6,341 nucleotides of DNA from Planctomycetota bacterium. GTDB taxonomy: Bacteria; Planctomycetota; Planctomycetia; Pirellulales; Thermoguttaceae. A model generated the notes under the pieces. The model searched no databases, was not told the origin of the DNA, and worked only from the letters and a program-made list of their open reading frames with translations. The stretch is taken from contig JAEWUR010000638.1 in assembly GCA_023397045.1 (NCBI GenBank), positions 1-6,341 on the forward strand, in the 5' to 3' direction. The position numbers were made by a program, and so were the translations under genes. Position 1 is the first letter of the stretch; each line of letters starts with the position of its first letter. Positions 1-6,180 of the stretch are shown here, piece by piece.

Positions 1-661
1 ACGGGTTGTCGTTGGGCCAGAGCCAAATCTGGTAGTAGCCCTGGATTTCGTAGGAGTTCTTGGGCAAGTTCAGCCAGTTCGCCCGACGAACGATTCCCGC
101 GATGGTGACGAGCCGACCGCGGTAGAGTTGCGGTTGCTGGAACAGTTGGGCGTAGGAGATCGGGCCTGCGGAGTATTTTTCGAGGGTTTTGAGGTCGTTC
201 CGGTTCAGGATGTCGAAAAGGCGGAGCGCGACGGTTTGTTCATCGCGCCGCGACGGCGAATCGTCGCGGATCGCGGCGAAGTCTTCAGGTTGCACGCCGG
301 GGAAAAAGCCCTCGGTCGATTCCGACCGGGCCGGTTTCGCATCGGTGGGCATCAAAAAAGCGTCTTGCGGCAGATCGCTGCGCGGCGGTAGCGCATCAAG
401 TCGATTGTCGATCGACGTGACTTGGGCTCCCCCTTGGCCTGGGGGGGCCAGGCGATCGATCCATTTCCACGCGTCGGGATTTCGAGCCCAGCCGAACACC
501 AAAAAAGTAACCCCCAACATTAGGAACAGCATGAACAAGCGACGTTGTTCGTGCCGGACGGGAGCGCTTCGCCGCGATGGGTTTTGGTGGAAGTCGAGCA
601 CGATTGGGAGCTTAGAAAAAGGAGGTAGAAGCCGCAAAGTCGCCGGAATCGGCGAAATCAT
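1..661 (-). CDS. Single-pass membrane protein with C-terminal beta-rich (OB/SH3-like) domain, partial (3' end outside window)
   Basis: Reading the minus strand from ATG 661-659 gives 220 uninterrupted codons to the left edge, so the gene is cut at its 3' end. Visible order: a basic cytoplasmic N-terminus (about residues 1-41, Arg-rich at 30-41), one hydrophobic segment at about 42-58 (LFMLFLMLGVTFLVFGW), a Pro/Asp-rich linker to about 140, then a folded region from about 142 that includes YRGRLVTIAGIVRRA (180-194) and a Trp/Tyr-rich stretch ending IWLWPND. The alternating V/I pattern after 'YRG' suggests a small beta barrel of OB or SH3 type; I recall similar sequences in planctomycete hypothetical proteins, but cannot name a family. 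ATG 661 is the first ATG after the in-frame stop at 751-749. A GTG at codon 21 (601-599) could be the true start and would begin just before the basic patch; neither start has a strong ribosome site. It is transcribed away from the TPR/ExbBD genes. Function unknown. Confidence 0.8.
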   Translation of the reverse strand, partial: MISPIPATLRLLPPFSKLPIVLDFHQNPSRRSAPVRHEQRRLFMLFLMLGVTFLVFGWARNPDAWKWIDRLAPPGQGGAQVTSIDNRLDALPPRSDLPQDAFLMPTDAKPARSESTEGFFPGVQPEDFAAIRDDSPSRRDEQTVALRLFDILNRNDLKTLEKYSAGPISYAQLFQQPQLYRGRLVTIAGIVRRANWLNLPKNSYEIQGYYQIWLWPNDNP

Positions 662-865
662 TCTATCCCAACTAGGGATCGGCCGCCAATAGGTTAAGAA
701 TGGGTGCCACGCCGGGTGAAATTGCTTGTGTGATCGTGGGCAAAGGAATTACACTGAAGGGATCGGAGTCCGGGCAGCCGGCGCGTTAGAGATACCAGTG
801 AATTTTGCAGACCGCGATTAGGCCGGCCGAGGGGCGACCGCAGGTCGAGGGCGATTTCTTATCCA
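662..865. other. Divergent intergenic region
   Basis: These 204 bases separate the leftward membrane-protein gene from the rightward TPR gene, and must hold promoters for both unless transcription enters from elsewhere. I see no plausible small gene. Visible structure is modest: a weak rightward promoter candidate at 726-755, an 8-bp palindrome GGCCGGCC at 821-828, and a 5-bp inverted repeat CGACC-GCA-GGTCG at 835-847, about 18 bases before the TPR start codon, that could form a small hairpin in the leader. No convincing promoter for the minus-strand gene was found by eye. Confidence 0.7.
726..755 (+). promoter_or_regulatory. Weak sigma-70-like promoter candidate for the large TPR gene
   Basis: TTGTGT (726-731) and TACACT (750-755) are separated by 18 bases. 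The -10 box matches consensus at the key first, second and last positions (4 of 6). The -35 box matches only in TTG. It would give a leader of roughly 105 bases before ATG 866. This is the best rightward candidate in the gap, but a match of this quality can occur by chance. Confidence 0.22.
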
Positions 866-3800
866 ATGAGCGAATCTCGAATGACATGCTGGCGCGGAAT
901 GCTGCTTTCGGCGGCGGTGTTCCTCGCTGCGTGCCTGGGCGACGTTGCGAGCCGTTCGGTCGCGGCCGCCGAGCGCGCCCATGCGTTCGTCCAGGGATTG
1001 CGCGATCGGCAATACTACGATTCGGCGTTGGACTATATCGAGTCCATGCGGAACAGCCCTTTGGCCGAACGGACGTTTCGCGTGGTCGTCGACTACGAGA
1101 TCGGCGTCACGTTGATGGAGAGCGCCAAGACGCTTCCGATGGTGGATCGGGAGAAGCGGCTGAACGAGGCGAAGGTGGCTTTCGAGAAGTTTTTGGCCGA
1201 TCACTCGAATCACTGGCTGGCGTTGGAGGCGCAATCGAATTTGGCCAATCTCCTGATGGATCGAGGTCGGTTGAAGTTGGCGCTGGCGGCGCGATTCAGC
1301 CGGTCGCCGGAGGAGACGGAGCGATTGACGACCGAGGCGCGCGCGTTGTTCCAGGATGCGCAGAAGTTGTTCGTTGTTCTCGACAACGCGGTGACGGAGA
1401 AGCTGAAGGACTATAAGGACGTCGATCCCGACAACGAGACTCAGATCGAAGAGCGCACGCAGGTTCGGACGGAAGTGATGCAGGCCCGGCTGGCGTTGGG
1501 GTCGGTGACCTACGAGATCGCGAAGACGTACGATCCCGAGTCGGACGATTACAAGAAGAATCTGGGCGCCGCGGCCGAGATGTTCGCCGACTATTACGAG
1601 AAGTTCAACAAGCGCGTCGGCGGTTTTTATGCGCGGATTAACGAAGCCCGATGCTACAAGGATCAGGGCGACCACGCGAAGGCCCTGTCGATTTTGAAGG
1701 AGGTTCGCGAGAAGGAAGACTATCACGAAGACTACCATCGGGTGCGGAATCTGGCGACGGTGCTGGCGTTGCAGATCGAATTGTCTCCGCCGTTGAAGCA
1801 ATACATCGAGGCGTTGGCGATCTACGACTACTGGGAGACGAACATCGCGGTGCGCAACGACACGAGCAACGAGGCGCTGGCGATCAAGTGTCTCGCGGGC
1901 GAAGCGGCGTTGGAGTTTGCGAGGTCGGTGAAGGTCGATTCGTTGCAGGCGGTCAAGCAACGCGGCGACATGCTGCAACGCGCGAAGGAATTATTGACGT
2001 TCGTGACGCTGCATCCGAACGATTACAGCCGTCGAGCGAGAATCCGATTGTCCGACCCGCTGTTGAGCGGAGCCAAGTCGAAGTCGCCGACCGGTGCGAC
2101 GTATCAAGAAGCACGGGACCGGGCGAACATCGCGTGGGACCGCTTGCACGAGACGGATTTGGATTCGTCGGAAGAGCCGGAATTGCGAGCCGAGGCGCTG
2201 CGGAACTATCGATTCGCGTTGGCGCACTCGCCGTCGGACGTCGACATCGAGGAGTTGAACAAGATGCGCTACAACCTGGCGTATTTGTTCTGGAGCGGTC
2301 GCGAGTATTATGACGCCTCGGTGATCGGCGAGTTCATTGCGCGGAGTTATCCGTTGTGGGGGCAGGCGCAACAGGCGGCGAAGTTGGCAATGGCGGCCTA
2401 CTCGAAAATGTTGGACGAGAATCGCAAGGGCGAGGATCGGCAACTGGAAAAAGACCGGATGGTGAGGATGGCGCAGTTCATCACCGACCGGTGGCCGGAC
2501 AGCCCGGCAGCCGACGAGGCCTGGATGATCTTGATCCGAGTGGCGATCAATGACGGCGAGTTGGACAAGGCATCGGAGTATCTGAATCACGTTTCGGAGG
2601 AGTCGCCTCGGCGCGGCGAGACGGAACTGATGACGGGCCATACGCTGTGGAGGGCGTATCTTCAGGGCAAACGACTTCCCGAGGAAAAGCGGCCGGCGCG
2701 GAGCCAGTTGAACGAGATGTTCGCCAAGGCGCAGAAATCGCTGGCCGACGGCGTGGCGCGGATGCGCAAGCCGGTGGACGCCGGGGGACCGGTCAATACG
2801 ACGCTGGCCACGGCGGTTCTTGCGCTCGCACAGATATATCTGGAATTGGGACAGCCGGCGGACGCGATTCAGTGGCTCGACGACCCGCAAGTCGGACCCT
2901 ACACGCTGATCGTAGCCCAGGATAGCGTGGCCGAGGATCGCAGTTTCCGATTGGAAACCTTCAAGGCGGCGCTTCGCGCTTATATCGGCGCGGTTCAGTT
3001 GGATCACCTCGACGAGACGTTGAAACGGCTCGAGTCGATGGCGGTCAATGTGGATCTCGCGCCCATGTACTGCTTGTTGGCACAGCAGTTGGAGGAATTG
3101 ATCGAGCAGATGCGTGAGAAGGGCGACCGCGAGGGGTTGTCGCGGGCGATTCCGGGGTACACACTGCTGTTGGATCACCTGATCGAGCGCCCGTCGCGAG
3201 AATTGGATTACGGCATGTTGAAATGGGCCGCCGAGGCGTATGTGAATCTAGCGGCCGAGATCCCGTCGGTCGGGAGGAGACCGCCGCCCGAGGCCGCCGC
3301 GTATTATCGCGAGTCGGTCAAGGCCTATCGGCTGATTCTTCGGGCGTATCTTGAGGATCCGGAATTTGCGGAGGACGAGGATTCGATCTTCACGGTGCGG
3401 ATGCAACTGGCCGACAGCCTTTGCCGTTTGGGTGAATATGAGCAGGCCGTCAACACGTTGGTCGAGATTCTGAAGGTGAGGAGCACATTGATCGGCCCGC
3501 AACGGGCGGTGGCCGCGATCTTTCAGATGTGGGGCGAAGACAAGCCGGAAGTGTATCTGTATGCCATACGAGGCGGGACGCCGTTGGATAAGAACAACAA
3601 CACGGTGGTTTGGGGGTGGGGCGGCATTGCCAGTCGCATTGAGTCGGACGATAAGCGGCAGGAGTTGTTCCACGAGGCGCGTTACAATCTGGCATTGTGC
3701 CGGTATCTGCTCGCGATGAGCAAGACCGGCAGCGAGCGGACGGAAATTCTTGGTCAGGCGGAACGCGACATCACGATCTTGCACAAATTGGATCCGGAGA

Positions 3801-3895
3801 TGGGCGGGGCCGCTCGTTTCGCGCAGTACGATACGTTGTTGCGGAAGATACAGCGAGTTTTGGGAGTCAAGGAAGAAGGACTGTCGAAATCCTAG
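866..3895 (+). CDS. Large exported or lipid-anchored TPR-like repeat protein (1009 aa)
   Basis: The product begins with a secretion signal: Arg5 and Arg10, then a hydrophobic core at 12-22. It could be cut by signal peptidase I after VAA or AAA (about 33-35), or be a lipoprotein, because L20-A21-A22-C23 fits a lipobox. The rest is almost wholly helical with scattered degenerate TPR-like pairs, for example about 37-70, 254-285, 468-501 (RYNLAYLFWSGREYYDAS), 549-583, 650-680 and 842-875. A Trp-rich motif VVWGWGG (914-920) lies near the C-terminus, before another helical pair containing EARYNLALCRYLLA. No catalytic motif was recognised, so a scaffold or binding role outside the inner membrane is the likely job. 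ATG 866 was chosen because it gives the full signal peptide; the ribosome site is poor (GAGGG at 847-851 is far away), and Met6 (881) or Met12 (899) are alternatives. It precedes a second TPR gene by 31 bases, suggesting co-transcription. The specific function is unknown. Confidence 0.9.
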   Translation: MSESRMTCWRGMLLSAAVFLAACLGDVASRSVAAAERAHAFVQGLRDRQYYDSALDYIESMRNSPLAERTFRVVVDYEIGVTLMESAKTLPMVDREKRLNEAKVAFEKFLADHSNHWLALEAQSNLANLLMDRGRLKLALAARFSRSPEETERLTTEARALFQDAQKLFVVLDNAVTEKLKDYKDVDPDNETQIEERTQVRTEVMQARLALGSVTYEIAKTYDPESDDYKKNLGAAAEMFADYYEKFNKRVGGFYARINEARCYKDQGDHAKALSILKEVREKEDYHEDYHRVRNLATVLALQIELSPPLKQYIEALAIYDYWETNIAVRNDTSNEALAIKCLAGEAALEFARSVKVDSLQAVKQRGDMLQRAKELLTFVTLHPNDYSRRARIRLSDPLLSGAKSKSPTGATYQEARDRANIAWDRLHETDLDSSEEPELRAEALRNYRFALAHSPSDVDIEELNKMRYNLAYLFWSGREYYDASVIGEFIARSYPLWGQAQQAAKLAMAAYSKMLDENRKGEDRQLEKDRMVRMAQFITDRWPDSPAADEAWMILIRVAINDGELDKASEYLNHVSEESPRRGETELMTGHTLWRAYLQGKRLPEEKRPARSQLNEMFAKAQKSLADGVARMRKPVDAGGPVNTTLATAVLALAQIYLELGQPADAIQWLDDPQVGPYTLIVAQDSVAEDRSFRLETFKAALRAYIGAVQLDHLDETLKRLESMAVNVDLAPMYCLLAQQLEELIEQMREKGDREGLSRAIPGYTLLLDHLIERPSRELDYGMLKWAAEAYVNLAAEIPSVGRRPPPEAAAYYRESVKAYRLILRAYLEDPEFAEDEDSIFTVRMQLADSLCRLGEYEQAVNTLVEILKVRSTLIGPQRAVAAIFQMWGEDKPEVYLYAIRGGTPLDKNNNTVVWGWGGIASRIESDDKRQELFHEARYNLALCRYLLAMSKTGSERTEILGQAERDITILHKLDPEMGGAARFAQYDTLLRKIQRVLGVKEEGLSKS

Positions 3896-3926
3896 GTCAT
3901 TGACGAGCGACATTCAGAGAATAGCC

Positions 3927-4964
3927 ATGAGAATACACCGAATCATGATTGCCGCCGCGGTTGTTTTTGCCGTGGTGCAGACGTGCAACGCATTCGATTC
4001 GATCAAGACGATGAAAAGCACCTTGATCGGTCGCGTTGCGAGCATTAGCCCATTGGAGGTTGAACTGGAGGGCGTCGGCGGCGCATCGCAGAAGGTGCCG
4101 GTCAATGAGATCCAGACGATTTTTTTGGACACCGATCCCTCGGAGCTGCGAACGGCGAAGACGCACGTCTTGGGCGGGCGCTATGCCGACGCGATGGCCG
4201 CGTTGGAACGCATTAAGAAGGAAGACGCCGCGCGGCCGGAGAACAAGCCGGATATCGATTTCTACAAGGCGCTGTGTGCTTCGCGATTGGCCATGAGCGG
4301 CAAGGGGTCGCTGGAAGACGCGGGACGGATGATGGTGGAGTTTGTCGACGCCAATCCGAAGAGCTATCACTATTTCGAAGCCGCCGAGACGGTCGGCGAT
4401 CTGCTGGTGGCGGTCCAGCAATATGCCAAGGCGGCGGAATATTACGCCCGGCTTGAGAATGCGCCGTGGCCCGACTACAAGATGCGGGCGGGTGTGGCCA
4501 CCGGCCGCGCGCTGCTGGCGCAGGGCAAAGCCCGGGAGGCCGAAAGTGCCTTCGATCGGGTGATCGGCTCGTTGGCCGAGGGCGAACTGGCGCAGTCGCA
4601 ACGTTTGGCGGCGAGGTTGGGCAAGGCGAGCGCGTTGACGGCGACGCAGAAACCGGACGCCGCGATTCAAATGGTCGAAGAGGTGCTGAGTACGGCCGAT
4701 CCGGAAGACGCACCGATGATGGCGCGGGCGTACAACGCGCTGGGCACGGCCTACCGTCAGGCGGGACGCACGAAAGACGCTTTGTTGGCGTTTCTTCACG
4801 TCGATATTCTCTATGCGTCGCAACCGGAAGCCCATGCCGAGGCGTTGGCGAACCTGGTCGACTTGTGGGAGAGCGTCCACAAGAGTGAGCGGGCCAATGC
4901 CGCCCGACGCACGTTGGACGAACAGTATCGCGACAGCCCGTGGGCACGCAAAAATGGGGGGTAA
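3927..4964 (+). CDS. Exported TPR protein with N-terminal small beta domain (345 aa)
   Basis: The first 22 residues are a classic Sec signal peptide: MRIHR, a hydrophobic core, then CNA before Phe23. Residues about 30-68 form a short beta-pattern stretch (TLIGRVASISPLEVELEG, then KVPVNEIQTIFLD), like an SH3/Sm-like barrel; this is inference from the strand pattern. Helical TPR units follow at about 73-100, 109-143, 147-182, 184-218, 225-258, 265-298 and 300-335, with typical signatures such as QYAKAAEYY, GKAREAESAF and ARAYNALGTAYRQAGRTKDAL. The protein should be periplasmic. Its place just upstream of ExbB/ExbD-type genes recalls CpoB (YbgF), the TPR protein of the tol-pal locus, but the resemblance is only in general architecture. 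The same reading frame is open further upstream to 3750, overlapping the previous gene; ATG 3927 is preferred because it starts the signal peptide and follows the upstream stop. Only a weak purine run (AGAGA, 3916-3920) serves as ribosome site. Confidence 0.9.
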   Translation: MRIHRIMIAAAVVFAVVQTCNAFDSIKTMKSTLIGRVASISPLEVELEGVGGASQKVPVNEIQTIFLDTDPSELRTAKTHVLGGRYADAMAALERIKKEDAARPENKPDIDFYKALCASRLAMSGKGSLEDAGRMMVEFVDANPKSYHYFEAAETVGDLLVAVQQYAKAAEYYARLENAPWPDYKMRAGVATGRALLAQGKAREAESAFDRVIGSLAEGELAQSQRLAARLGKASALTATQKPDAAIQMVEEVLSTADPEDAPMMARAYNALGTAYRQAGRTKDALLAFLHVDILYASQPEAHAEALANLVDLWESVHKSERANAARRTLDEQYRDSPWARKNGG

Positions 4965-4980
4965 GGCTGGGGATAGCCTT
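4963..4980 (+). repeat. Short hairpin at the stop of the second TPR gene; possible weak attenuator
   Basis: AAGGCT (4963-4968) and AGCCTT (4975-4980) are perfect 6-bp inverted arms around the loop GGGGAT. The left arm includes the last two bases of the TAA stop codon. Only TTT (4979-4981) ends the run and no U-tract follows, so this is a weak terminator at best; it may merely protect or pause the transcript between the TPR genes and the motor genes. Confidence 0.35.
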
Positions 4981-5008
4981 TGAGATGCGGAAAATGCCGA
5001 AGTACAAT
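4980..5008 (+). promoter_or_regulatory. Strong sigma-70-type promoter for the ExbB/ExbD genes
   Basis: TTGAGA (4980-4985; 5 of 6 to TTGACA) and TACAAT (5003-5008; 5 of 6 to TATAAT) are separated by exactly 17 bases. Transcription would begin near 5014-5016, leaving about 36 bases of leader that contains the GGAGG ribosome site. This also argues that the ExbB reading frame does not start upstream of 5051, since ATG 4940, 4985 and 4994 would all precede the predicted transcript start. Confidence 0.65.
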
Positions 5009-5019
5009 AGGAATTGTAC
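5002..5019. repeat. Inverted repeat overlapping the -10 box; possible operator
   Basis: GTACAAT (5002-5008) and ATTGTAC (5013-5019) are perfect 7-bp inverted arms around AGGA. The left arm contains the whole predicted -10 hexamer and the right arm covers the expected transcription start. A dimeric repressor bound here would block the promoter. Alternatively the symmetry is incidental, since a -10 box lends itself to AT-rich inverted repeats. Confidence 0.45.
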
Positions 5020-5040
5020 CGAGGTAGAGGATGACTTTCT

Positions 5041-5045
5041 GGAGG
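5041..5045 (+). promoter_or_regulatory. Shine-Dalgarno that fixes the ExbB start at ATG 5051
   Basis: GGAGG lies five bases before ATG 5051 (spacer CGCAC), the best ribosome site in the window. It decides the start in favour of 5051 over the in-frame ATGs at 4940, 4985 and 4994, which have no comparable site. Confidence 0.8.
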
Positions 5046-5050
5046 CGCAC

Positions 5051-6172
5051 ATGCGTTTGGCAACGGTTCATGATCGTTTGGCGGTGTTTTTCGGGTTGGC
5101 TGTCTTTTTGGTGGCCGTCACGGTGATTTTTTCGCCAGGGATCGTTAGCGGTCCGGCATCGGTCTGCGCGGCCGATGAAACGACGCCGGCGCCAGCGGCG
5201 ACACCGGCGGTTGGCGAGGAGGCAGCGAGTCCGGCGGCGTCGGCGGAGACGCCCGCGGCCGAGGCGAGCGAGACAGGCCCAGCCGGTTCGGGAAGCGGCG
5301 TCGAGGAGAAGCCGGCGGATGCGGAAGGCGCTGCCGCGGAAGGCGCGGCTGCCAACGAGGCGGGCGCGAAGACCGGCGATATACTCGACGAATTGAACTT
5401 CAGCGACAAGGATGTGGACGCGGCCAAGGAGAAGAAGGGCAAGGAGGAGGCCGCGCCGAAAGATGAGGAGCTGGCCGCCGCGCCCGCCCCTGCTGCCGAG
5501 AAACCGACCGCATCCGACGGGGGATCGTCGAAAGAGAGTTTCTTGGTTTGGCTCTATAACTCGTTGGGATATCGTTATGTCATCATCTTTCTGATTATCA
5601 CGTTCAACGCCGTGGCGTTGTTCGTGATGATTCTGCTGGGGATGCGACGCAAGGTGATCTGCCCGGACGATCTAGTCGCGGCGTTTGAAGCGAAATTGAA
5701 CGAGAAGAAATACCAAGAGGCCTACGAGTTGGCCAAGGACAGCCGTTCATTCTTGGGCAAGGTGTTGGCGGCCGGAATGTCGCGCCTTTCGGACGGTTAT
5801 GACGTTTCGCGAGAAGCGATGCGCGAAGTCGGCGAAGAACAAAGCATGAAGTTGGAGCAACGCAACGGGTATATCGCGCTGATCGCGCAGATCGGCCCGA
5901 TGTTCGGTTTGTTGGGCACCGTCGACGGCATGGTGATGGCGTTCGACGTGATCGCGCACAGCAACGTGACGCCGAAGCCGTCGGAGTTGGCCCAAGGCAT
6001 CGGTACGGCGTTGGTCACCACGGTCGTCGGCCTGTGGATCGCCATTCCGACGTTGGCCTTTTACCACATTATTCGCAATCGCCTGGCGCGGCAGTTGGGC
6101 GAAGTCGGCGCGTTGAGCGACAATTTGATGAAGCGTTTCGCGGGCGTTCCAATTGCCGCGAAGAAGAGCTGA
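5051..6172 (+). CDS. MotA/TolQ/ExbB proton channel family protein with signal peptide and long periplasmic linker (373 aa)
   Basis: Family members form a pentameric inner-membrane channel that, with ExbD/TolR, uses the proton gradient to drive an envelope partner. From ATG 5051: a signal peptide at 1-40 (hydrophobic core 10-27, cut likely after VCA), an Ala/Pro/Glu/Lys-rich, probably disordered linker at about 41-163, membrane segment 1 at about 176-197, a cytoplasmic helical region beginning GMRRK, segment 2 within about 274-298 (core IGPMFGLLGTVDGMVMAF), and segment 3 at about 318-338 (TALVTTVVGLWIAIPTLAFY). Thr290 and Thr324 align with the conserved pore threonines of E. coli ExbB (Thr148, Thr181); by my eye alignment Thr319 stands where ExbB has Glu176. 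Basic residues after segments 1 and 3 fit the usual N-out topology. The extension makes it longer than the roughly 240-residue E. coli ExbB; N-terminal periplasmic extensions are known, as in Pseudomonas putida ExbB. It has its own promoter and is eight bases from an ExbD gene. The paralogue (ExbB versus TolQ) cannot be fixed, so no symbol is given. Confidence 0.95.
   Translation: MRLATVHDRLAVFFGLAVFLVAVTVIFSPGIVSGPASVCAADETTPAPAATPAVGEEAASPAASAETPAAEASETGPAGSGSGVEEKPADAEGAAAEGAAANEAGAKTGDILDELNFSDKDVDAAKEKKGKEEAAPKDEELAAAPAPAAEKPTASDGGSSKESFLVWLYNSLGYRYVIIFLIITFNAVALFVMILLGMRRKVICPDDLVAAFEAKLNEKKYQEAYELAKDSRSFLGKVLAAGMSRLSDGYDVSREAMREVGEEQSMKLEQRNGYIALIAQIGPMFGLLGTVDGMVMAFDVIAHSNVTPKPSELAQGIGTALVTTVVGLWIAIPTLAFYHIIRNRLARQLGEVGALSDNLMKRFAGVPIAAKKS
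5321..5350 (+). repeat. Tandem 15-bp repeat in the ExbB linker
   Basis: Two adjacent 15-base units (5321-5335 and 5336-5350) share their first 11 bases, GCGGAAGGCGC, and both encode Ala-Glu-Gly-Ala-Ala. This is a small in-frame duplication inside the low-complexity linker, and suggests that linker length can drift by slippage. Confidence 0.6.
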
Positions 6173-6174
6173 GG
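6171..6174 (+). promoter_or_regulatory. Ribosome site of the ExbD gene overlapping the ExbB stop
   Basis: GAGG begins within the TGA stop codon (6170-6172) of the ExbB gene and lies six bases before ATG 6181. The overlap implies translational coupling of the two motor subunits. Confidence 0.55.
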
Positions 6175-6180
6175 CAGGGC

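Noticed and set aside
620..625. AGGAGG on the plus strand as a ribosome site.
   Set aside because: No ATG, GTG or TTG follows at usable distance, and the segment is inside the minus-strand coding region.
128..692. Two plus-strand open frames in the left region.
   Set aside because: Both are Arg/Ser/Gly-rich and lie opposite the minus-strand gene, whose translation has a membrane helix and normal protein composition.
693..710. Minus-strand TGGCAC (opposite 704-709) as a sigma-54 -24 element for the left gene.
   Set aside because: The -12 element is missing: the sequence at the proper spacing lacks the required GC.
821..828. GGCCGGCC palindrome as an operator.
   Set aside because: An 8-bp GC-only palindrome is expected by chance in this GC-rich DNA and is not tied to any promoter.
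818..3913. Long open frames on the minus strand opposite the large TPR gene (818-1978, 1991-3178, 3248-3913).
   Set aside because: Their products are rich in Arg, Gln, Leu and His with no signal peptide, domain or ribosome site, as expected for antisense shadows of a gene with biased codon use. The plus-strand product has a coherent signal peptide and TPR pattern.
3900..3929. TTGACG at 3900-3905 as a -35 box for the second TPR gene.
   Set aside because: No acceptable -10 hexamer occurs 16-18 bases downstream; the position falls on TAGCCA and the start codon.
4940..5050. Upstream in-frame starts for the ExbB protein (ATG 4940, 4985, 4994).
   Set aside because: They add up to 37 residues before the signal peptide, start at or before the predicted transcription start, and lack the GGAGG site that serves ATG 5051.
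3897..5063. Long minus-strand frame opposite the second TPR gene.
   Set aside because: Same Arg/His/Gln-rich shadow composition, and it ignores the clear promoter and gene boundary at 4965-5050.
5068..5442. Minus-strand and other-frame products of the ExbB linker (Ala/Ser-rich or almost pure Arg).
   Set aside because: They arise from the GC-rich repetitive linker and have no initiation signals or domains.
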